36,894 bases of DNA from a virus. The translations under genes were made by a program, and so were the position numbers. Positions 31,368-36,894 of the stretch are shown piece after piece. The stretch covers positions 1 to 36,894 of the IMG/VR virus record IMGVR_UViG_3300015261_000166, one strand, 5' to 3'. Every line of letters begins with the position of its first letter. Position 1 is the first letter of the stretch. The notes beneath the pieces are model-generated. The model searched no databases and was not told the DNA's origin. It saw nothing but the letters and a program-made list of their open reading frames with translations.

Positions 31368-33195
31368 ACAAATCCTGCTGCCTGACGCCCAGCGTCACGA
31401 AGCCTTCTTGCGATCCGCCCAGTTCGCGCCCGAGCTGGCCCGCATCCCATTCAAGTGGCGCAACCGCGTCATCAACGCGGCCATGGCCAAGATGGCCTGG
31501 TCGTCCTGGTACAAAGTCTACGAGTCCGTCGCCACCAGCTTTGTGCGCGAGTTTGCCGACCTATACGTGCCGGCCGGCGTCGACCTGTCGCAAAGCGACG
31601 CCGACATCGTGGCCACCGCCGAGCGCGCGGCGGCCGGCGTCACCAAAATGCTGTGGATGGCAGTGTCCGACACGCACGCCCTGCAGATCATGGAAGACGA
31701 ATGCGCCTCGTATGGCATCGAGCTGCCCGAGTTCGACGCGCTGGCCGACACCATCGCCCGCCTGGTGGATGCGCGCTGGTGGCGCCGCCAATTGCGCAAG
31801 CGCGTCAAGCGCGCCTTCGAGGCGGGCAATATCCGCCTGGGCTATGTGAACTATCGCGGCGAACCGTACGCCAGCAACGACGCCGTGCTGTCGCGCCTGG
31901 CGCAAAACCGCCGTAACGCGGCGGCGCTGGCCGCAACCCTGGTGCAGAACGAAAACGGCCAGCAATTCAGCATCGCCGAACTGGCCGAGAAAACCACCGC
32001 GAATAAAGCCATCCGGCGCGGCGAACTGATGCTGCGCATCAACGGCTTTGAACAGATCGCCCGCGAGTGCGGCGACCAGGGCATTTTCATTACCTGGACG
32101 TGCCCGTCGCGCTTTCACGCCATGCAGCACAGCGGCAAGCCGAACGACAAATTCGACGGCTCCACGCCGCGCGAGGCAAATGCCTACTTGGGCAAGATGA
32201 CATCGCTGTGCCGCTCCGCCCTGGCGCGCCGGGGCATCGGCCTGTACGGCTTTCGGATCGCCGAGCCGCATCACGACGGCTGCCCGCACTGGCATCTGCT
32301 GCTGTTCGTGCGCCCCACCGCGAAATACAAGACGGCCCACCTGCAGGACGTGGCTGGCCGCGCCATCCGCATCATGAAGCGCTACGCCTGGCGCGTGGAC
32401 CGTGGAGAACCGGGCGCTTTCGCGCGCCGCTTGGACGTCAAACGCATCGACTGGGCCAAGGGCAGCGCCGCCGGCTATATCGCCAAGTACGTGGCCAAGA
32501 ACATCGACGGCGTGGCCGAACACAAGACGAAAGAGGGTTATGTCGTCACGGCCGACACCGAAGGCGATGTCGAACTGACGCCATCGGCGCGCGTCGAGTC
32601 CTGGGCCGCGTGCTGGGGCATCCGCCAATTCCAGCAATGGGGCGGCGCGCCCGTCACCGTGTGGCGCGAGCTGCGCCGCATCGAGGAAAACATGCTCAAC
32701 GAGGCGCCGGCCGCCATGCGCCGCGCCTGGGACGCCGTGCAGAAGATCGACGGCGAAAAGCGCGCCTGCTGGGCTGAGTACCTGCGCGCCCAGGGCGGCG
32801 CCCTGGTGCCGCGCAAGGAACTGGTCGTCACGCTGGCCAAGGACGAAAAGACCGTCATTGGCCGCTACGGCGAAACGCTGCGCACCACGCCCTACGGCGT
32901 GCGCTGCAGCGACCTCATTGGCGTGGTCTTCAAGTCCGTGCGCCATACGTGGACGCCGGTACAGGCCACAGGCGCTCGCGCGGTGGCTGTTGGGGTTGCC
33001 GTTCCTCGGACTCGTGTAAATAACTGTACGCACCCCGACCGCCCTGCCCCGGCCACACCGCCGGCGGCGGCCGCGCAAAACCTGCCCGACGAGGCCAAAA
33101 CCGCACTGATTGCCGCCTGGGCGGCCGTCAACGCCTGCCCGTATCCCCGGCTGATCGTCCCCGAGAACCCACCCCATGAAGGTAATGGCACATGA
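31357..33195 (+). CDS. A: Rolling-circle replication initiator (P2 gpA family)
   Basis: 612 residues. Cuts one strand at its own origin and stays covalently bound through a tyrosine, starting modified rolling-circle replication. The HUH metal motif is visible at His311-Trp-His313 (CPHWHLLLFV), and the two catalytic tyrosines in GYIAKYVAKN at Tyr374 and Tyr378 (Y-x3-Y). In P2 the origin lies inside gene A itself; the nick site was not located here. From about residue 540 the C-terminus is less conserved and Ala/Pro-rich. Confidence 0.94.
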   Translation: MQSKQILLPDAQRHEAFLRSAQFAPELARIPFKWRNRVINAAMAKMAWSSWYKVYESVATSFVREFADLYVPAGVDLSQSDADIVATAERAAAGVTKMLWMAVSDTHALQIMEDECASYGIELPEFDALADTIARLVDARWWRRQLRKRVKRAFEAGNIRLGYVNYRGEPYASNDAVLSRLAQNRRNAAALAATLVQNENGQQFSIAELAEKTTANKAIRRGELMLRINGFEQIARECGDQGIFITWTCPSRFHAMQHSGKPNDKFDGSTPREANAYLGKMTSLCRSALARRGIGLYGFRIAEPHHDGCPHWHLLLFVRPTAKYKTAHLQDVAGRAIRIMKRYAWRVDRGEPGAFARRLDVKRIDWAKGSAAGYIAKYVAKNIDGVAEHKTKEGYVVTADTEGDVELTPSARVESWAACWGIRQFQQWGGAPVTVWRELRRIEENMLNEAPAAMRRAWDAVQKIDGEKRACWAEYLRAQGGALVPRKELVVTLAKDEKTVIGRYGETLRTTPYGVRCSDLIGVVFKSVRHTWTPVQATGARAVAVGVAVPRTRVNNCTHPDRPAPATPPAAAAQNLPDEAKTALIAAWAAVNACPYPRLIVPENPPHEGNGT

Positions 33196-33344
33196 GCACC
33201 TTTGCCGTGATCGTTCGCACACAAACCGAACGCTTTGAATATGCCGCGATTGCCGCTTCCAGCGGCGACGTGATCCAGGCCGCCATCGACCGCTTCGGCG
33301 TGTGCGGCGTTACCGCAAAACTGAAAGGAGCACCGCAATGCTGA
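33192..33344 (+). CDS. Small hypothetical protein after gpA
   Basis: 50 residues (MSTFAVIVRTQTERFEYAAI and on), with a VIVRTQTERFEYAAIAAS strand-like part and a helix ending in GVTAKLKGAPQC. ATG overlaps the gpA stop (ATGA) and its own end overlaps the next gene by 7 bp, so it is tightly coupled. Resembles short proteins found after gpA in related prophages by position; not recognised by sequence. Confidence 0.65.
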   Translation: MSTFAVIVRTQTERFEYAAIAASSGDVIQAAIDRFGVCGVTAKLKGAPQC

Positions 33345-33577
33345 ACACCCTGACCAATTCGCCGCGGCAAATCGCCCTGGGCGACCGCGTGACATTCGAT
33401 ACCGACGAAGGCTACCAGGCCGGCACCGTCAACGACCTGCGCCGGGACGTGGGCAATGGCGAGCTGCATGCGTGGGTGGAGCTGGACCACCAGTGGCCGG
33501 GCATGTTCCGGGCCGTGCCGCTGGGCGCCATCGAGGCGGTCAAGAAGGCAACCGCGCCCGTCGGGTATCAAGCATGA
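33338..33577 (+). CDS. Small hypothetical protein
   Basis: 79 residues with AAGGAG before ATG 33338. IALGDRVTFDTDEGYQAGTVNDLRRDVGNGELHAWVELDHQWPGMFRAVPLGAI is beta-rich and resembles small SH3-like barrels. Function unknown. Its stop overlaps the start of the PP-loop gene (ATGA). Confidence 0.72.
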   Translation: MLNTLTNSPRQIALGDRVTFDTDEGYQAGTVNDLRRDVGNGELHAWVELDHQWPGMFRAVPLGAIEAVKKATAPVGYQA

Positions 33578-34440
33578 CAGTTAGCCGCATGACTAGCCCA
33601 TTCCTGTTCGATGGCCCTGGCGTCATTTCGTTCAGCGGCGGCCGCACCAGCGGCATGATGCTGTGGATGACGATTCAGGCCTACGGCGGCACGCTGCCGG
33701 CTGACGTGGTGGTGTGCTTCGCCAACACCGGGAAGGAGGAGGAAGCAACCCTTGAATTCGTGCGCGACTGCGGCGACCGCTGGGGCGTTCCCATCATCTG
33801 GATAGAAAACCGTCCTCGCAATGAAGCGCGCGGTAAGGAATTTGCCATCGTGGACTTTGCAACGGCAAGCCGCAACGGCGAACCATTCGCCAATCTGCAC
33901 GACGAAAAGAAATTCCTCCCGAACCCTGTCGCGCGCTTTTGCACGGCGGAACTCAAGGTGCGCCCGATGCAGCGGTACTTGAAGTCGATAGGCCTGGTCG
34001 AGTGGACCACGTTTATCGGCATGCGCGCAGACGAACCTATGCGCGTGGCGCGGCTGACCAATCAGGACTATGGCAAGCACGAAGTGAAAGAGGCACCCTT
34101 GGCGGCGGCCGGGCTGACCGTGGCCGACGTCAGCGCGTTTTGGGCGGAACAAGGTTTTGACCTGGGCTTGCCGAACATGAGCGGCAAGACGATGCACGGC
34201 AACTGCGATCTTTGCTTCCTGAAAGGCGGCAACCAGGTGCTATCCCTGATCCGCGAAAAGCCCAGCCGGGCGCTGTGGTGGATACAGCAGGAAAAGAACA
34301 CCCAAGCGGCCGGATCGGGTGCTGGCGGCTGGTTCCGCAAGGACAGGCCCAGCTATCAGGCGATGTATGACATGGCGATGAATCACGGTGAATTGTTCCC
34401 GTTCGATGATGCGCTGACCGATTGCGGATGCACGGACTAG
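33574..34440 (+). CDS. PP-loop phosphoadenosine phosphosulfate reductase-like protein
   Basis: 288 residues from ATG 33574 (ATG 33589 also possible). The SFSGGRTSGMML block (about residues 19-30) is the ATP-binding PP-loop. A later cysteine pair in NCDLCFLKGG (about 208-219) and the terminal DCGCTD suggest a metal site. Relatives include PAPS reductases, DndC and tRNA-thiolation enzymes. The usual PAPS partner genes are absent, so it is more likely a nucleotide- or DNA-modification enzyme than a sulfate assimilation enzyme; this is inference. Such genes recur in phage early regions. Confidence 0.85.
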   Translation: MTVSRMTSPFLFDGPGVISFSGGRTSGMMLWMTIQAYGGTLPADVVVCFANTGKEEEATLEFVRDCGDRWGVPIIWIENRPRNEARGKEFAIVDFATASRNGEPFANLHDEKKFLPNPVARFCTAELKVRPMQRYLKSIGLVEWTTFIGMRADEPMRVARLTNQDYGKHEVKEAPLAAAGLTVADVSAFWAEQGFDLGLPNMSGKTMHGNCDLCFLKGGNQVLSLIREKPSRALWWIQQEKNTQAAGSGAGGWFRKDRPSYQAMYDMAMNHGELFPFDDALTDCGCTD

Positions 34441-34454
34441 AAGGGACATAAAAA

Positions 34455-34607
34455 ATGGATCAGTACAAAGAATTCTGCAGACTGCGTGACTACCGCAAGC
34501 CTGGCGCCGAAGTCCCTCAATACACGGAGGCGGAAGCGTTCGCCTTGGCCACGAACAAGTGCCAAGCATGCAGCCCGGCCACAAAGAAAGCGGCATCCAA
34601 TGAATAA
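34455..34607 (+). CDS. Small hypothetical protein
   Basis: 50 residues (MDQYKEFCRLRDYRKPGAEV and on) with GGGA before the ATG. Polar, with one CxxC pair (CQAC, residues 36-39) and a Lys-rich end. The stop overlaps the next start by 8 bp. Not recognised. Confidence 0.6.
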   Translation: MDQYKEFCRLRDYRKPGAEVPQYTEAEAFALATNKCQACSPATKKAASNE

Positions 34608-34851
34608 CCTTTTTGACAATTCGATCCAGTCCGAAACCCTGACTGCGGAAGAGCTGGAAACCATTTCAGGCTGCTGCCGGAAAGTGGATCAGATCAAATG
34701 GCTGCAGCAAAACGGCTGGACCTTCATCAAAAACCGGGCCGGCGCGCCGATCATCGGGCGCCTTTACGCCAGGCTGCGCTTGAGTGGTATTAATCCTGCC
34801 AGCTTGGTGAGCACGCCGGCCTGGGCGCCGGATTTGTCCAAAGTACGTTAA
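34600..34851 (+). CDS. DUF4224 family protein next to integrase
   Basis: 83 residues. LTAEELETISGCCRKVDQIKWLQQNGWTFIKNRAGAPIIGR is the DUF4224 pattern: an L-T-x-E-E-L start, G-C, Q-x-x-W-L-x-x-N-G-W and a G-x-P-I-I core. Members sit directly before phage integrases in many beta- and gammaproteobacterial prophages and are thought to be small DNA-binding or excision-related proteins. Here it ends 13 bp before the integrase. Confidence 0.85.
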   Translation: MNNLFDNSIQSETLTAEELETISGCCRKVDQIKWLQQNGWTFIKNRAGAPIIGRLYARLRLSGINPASLVSTPAWAPDLSKVR

Positions 34852-34864
34852 AAGATAGAAAACT

Positions 34865-35923
34865 ATGCGACCTAAGAGCACTGGCTACAAACTGCCGCCG
34901 CGCATGCTGCGGCGCGTGCGCAAGCTTAAATCCGGCGATACTTGGACCGGCTACTACTACAACGGCCGCGACGAGGCCGGCAACAGGAAGGAATATCCAC
35001 TTGGCACGGACCTGATCGAAGCAAAGCGTTTGTGGGCGGAATATGAGTGCAAGCCTGTTCCAACCGATGCCACACTGATGGAATATGTGTTTGCGCAGTA
35101 CATTCGGGACGTCCTGCCGGGAAAAGGGGCAGGCACGCAGAAAGAGAACGCCAGTTCGCTAAGCCAGCTGCGCCCGGTATTCGACAGCGCCCCTATCGAT
35201 GCCATCACACCACAGGACATTGCCCGCTACCGCGACGCACGCACCGCCAAGGTACGCGCCAACCGCGAAATTTCGCTGCTGTCGCATGTGTTCAATATGG
35301 CCAGGGAATGGGGCTACACCAAGCGCGAAAACCCATGCCGTGGAGTGCGCAAAAACAAGGAAGTACCGCGCGATTTCTACGCCGACAAGGCCGTGTGGGA
35401 CGCTGTGCGCAATGCTGGCTGTGAAGAGCTGCAGGATGCCATGGACCTGAACTACCTGACCGGTCAGCGGCCTGCCGACGTACTCAAGATGCGCGACAGT
35501 GATTTGAAAGATGGCGCCCTGCAGGTGCGACAGAACAAGGGCAACAAGCTGCTGCGGATCGTCCTTGAACATGATGGCGTCCCGTCCGAGCTGGCCAAGG
35601 TCATCGAGCGTATCCACGCACGCCCTGACCGGCCGCGTACAGCCTTCATCGTTTCGCTGCCGAATGGTTCCCAGGTCAAGAAGTGGCATTTGCGCCTTCG
35701 CTTCGACAACGCCCGAAAGGCTGCGGCAGAACTGGCGCTAAAGGCAGAGGACGAAGCGCTGGCCGGCCGCATCAAGGCGTTTCAGTTCCGTGATATCCGG
35801 GCGCGGTCGGCAAGCGACATTGTTGACTTGAGCGCTGCAAGCTCCCTGCTGGGGCATAGTGAAAAAGTTATCACTGAAAAAGTCTATAGGAGGATAGGCC
35901 AAGCTGTTCGCCCTACCCGCTGA
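34865..35923 (+). CDS. int: Tyrosine-recombinase integrase
   Basis: 352 residues. Integrates and excises the prophage. An N-terminal arm-binding part (about 10-65), a core-binding domain (about 70-155) and a catalytic domain follow in order. Catalytic residues: Arg202 (LTGQRPADVL), Arg309 and Arg312 in FRDIRARSA (the usual His-x-x-Arg, with Arg in place of His), Gly330-His331 (LLGHSEKVI) and the nucleophile Tyr341 (VYRRIG). It lies after the replication genes, at the opposite end from the repressor, unlike P2 where int adjoins the repressor. Confidence 0.92.
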   Translation: MRPKSTGYKLPPRMLRRVRKLKSGDTWTGYYYNGRDEAGNRKEYPLGTDLIEAKRLWAEYECKPVPTDATLMEYVFAQYIRDVLPGKGAGTQKENASSLSQLRPVFDSAPIDAITPQDIARYRDARTAKVRANREISLLSHVFNMAREWGYTKRENPCRGVRKNKEVPRDFYADKAVWDAVRNAGCEELQDAMDLNYLTGQRPADVLKMRDSDLKDGALQVRQNKGNKLLRIVLEHDGVPSELAKVIERIHARPDRPRTAFIVSLPNGSQVKKWHLRLRFDNARKAAAELALKAEDEALAGRIKAFQFRDIRARSASDIVDLSAASSLLGHSEKVITEKVYRRIGQAVRPTR

Positions 35924-35958
35924 AAACTTCACCAGCATTTACTGGTATCTCAATAACA

Positions 35959-36894
35959 TTAAGCACTATGCGGAATACGAACTACGCTTCGATCAAGAAG
36001 CGTAGCTTTCCCCTTTTCCGTGATGAACCAGAAAAGACCATTACTACCATTTGTAGCAGGTAGAAAATTAACACTAACCAAGCCCAGCATAATAAACTGC
36101 GCCTTAATTGATTGAAATGCTCGATGATTTATGGAAAATTGAGGCGTTGGAGAATCCATATAATCTTTTAAAATATATTCCATTCGAGTCCTTACTGATG
36201 ACTCAGGAGCATTCACCTCTAGCAATGAAGAAATACCCAAAAATATATCCCCAAATGATATCGAAATTACATCATCCAATTTTTCGCCAAATCGCGACGA
36301 TATGATGGTCACACCAATGCCAAAAATATGATCCAGACCTGCAACATTTTCAATATCAATTTTTGATATCGCACTACTTACTTGCGCAGGAATTTGTGCA
36401 CGCAAGTCTTCGTTCTCCTTGCGAAGTTCGTTTATTTCCTCCAGCAATTTGTTAGATGCCGGTGCGTCCCCTCTAACCCACCCAATCGCTGGATACATTT
36501 TAATAGTTTTTGATAGACTTAAAGAAACCAGTCCTGGCAATTCAGGTGCATCCTTCCAATACCTTACAAGCCGGTTAGTCTGCGCCTTCTCCCTGAACTT
36601 CATAAGCCTTTTCGTCAAATCGTCATTTTTATCAGTTTTACTTACGGGAATAGTATCAGGGGCATTGTGCAAGAAAGCTAAAACCTTTAAGCCTTTAGAA
36701 ACCGCATAGTCATACTCTTTTTCAGTATAGCTAACACCCTCATCAGATACTGATCCGTAACGGCCACCGATAATTAACAAGTAATAGTCACAGTCATCTA
36801 TTACTTTCTTAATAAATTCGAACTGATCTTCGTCCATAGCTGGGAATAGTTCCATCCCAGATGGTATGCAGTCCATCTCCATAAGAGTTTGCAT
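35959..36894 (-). CDS. DUF4062 domain protein, N-terminus beyond the window
   Basis: 311 residues visible. [36 protein letters not shown] and [20 protein letters not shown] are the DUF4062 signature. The family normally begins about 20-25 residues earlier with a VFVSSTY-type strand that is absent here, so the gene most likely continues past the edge and the Met at 36894 is internal. A middle coiled coil (about 147-175, [19 protein letters not shown]) and a C-terminal domain follow. AT-rich, unlike the phage backbone. DUF4062 proteins are related to TIR-like folds and occur in defence systems. Confidence 0.85.
   Translation of the reverse strand: MQTLMEMDCIPSGMELFPAMDEDQFEFIKKVIDDCDYYLLIIGGRYGSVSDEGVSYTEKEYDYAVSKGLKVLAFLHNAPDTIPVSKTDKNDDLTKRLMKFREKAQTNRLVRYWKDAPELPGLVSLSLSKTIKMYPAIGWVRGDAPASNKLLEEINELRKENEDLRAQIPAQVSSAISKIDIENVAGLDHIFGIGVTIISSRFGEKLDDVISISFGDIFLGISSLLEVNAPESSVRTRMEYILKDYMDSPTPQFSINHRAFQSIKAQFIMLGLVSVNFLPATNGSNGLFWFITEKGKATLLDRSVVRIPHSA
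35982..36005. other. Perfect 9-bp inverted repeat downstream of integrase
   Basis: CTACGCTTC and GAAGCGTAG flank a 6-bp loop (GATCAA), followed on the plus strand by CTTTCCCCTTTT. It lies 58 bp after int and within the 3' coding end of the DUF4062 gene. It could terminate int transcription; a strong T tract is lacking. Confidence 0.45.

Noticed and set aside
31561-33222. 553-codon leftward open frame antisense to gpA
   Set aside because: Shadow of the replication gene, which has its HUH and tyrosine motifs intact in the sense frame.

Overview
The window holds a nearly complete P2-like (Peduovirus-type) tailed-phage genome integrated in a high-GC host. The structural gene order (Q, P / O N M L X / lysis / R S V W J I H / FI FII E E' T U D) and the protein families match P2 and its Ralstonia/Burkholderia relatives. 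Strong GC bias at third codon positions and overall resemblance suggest a betaproteobacterium, perhaps of the Janthinobacterium/Massilia group. That host assignment is inference from composition and gene style, not a database match.

Layout. 1-711 is an AT-rich DUF2971 gene, followed by a non-coding stretch with two 54-bp direct repeats and long C and G runs. 1037-2062 is a leftward two-gene operon, a small unknown protein plus an HMCES/YedK-type DNA-protein crosslinking protein, behind a perfect LexA box, so it is probably SOS-induced. A cos-like sequence lies near 2345-2370. 2529-5598 is the leftward packaging arm (zinc-ribbon protein, portal gpQ, terminase gpP). 5736-24664 is the rightward late region: scaffold/protease, capsid, small terminase, head completion, tail X, holin, endolysin, nested Rz/Rz1, tail completion, baseplate, a tail fibre with an SGNH esterase domain, sheath, tube, E/E' with its -1 frameshift site, tape measure, and tail proteins U and D. 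A foreign AT-rich gene (11652-12635) splits S from V, and the 3' third of S itself is AT-rich.

24689-28976 is an AT-rich accessory island. It contains a DUF6896-like/HEPN-like gene and a two-gene unknown operon lying between copies of a ~188-bp element with inverted ends (MITE-like). It ends with a membrane-anchored WYL-BRCT protein directly behind the phage repressor gene. 28984-29467 is the repressor and a palindromic operator. 29508-34851 is the rightward early region: small DNA-binding-like proteins, an Ogr-type zinc-finger late activator, the rolling-circle replication protein gpA, a PP-loop sulfurtransferase-like protein and a DUF4224 protein. The tyrosine integrase (34865-35923) closes the prophage. 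A leftward DUF4062 gene, cut by the window edge, follows.

How it works together (inferred from the families): the repressor holds the early region silent. After induction, gpA starts replication at a nick, and the Ogr-like protein turns on the divergent P/Q and O-to-D late operons. Virions are packaged from cos and released by the holin-endolysin-spanin set. The AT-rich genes at the S/V junction, behind D, and at both flanks look like cargo, probably anti-phage or lysogenic-conversion functions. No tRNA, rRNA, CRISPR array or complete transposase gene was seen.
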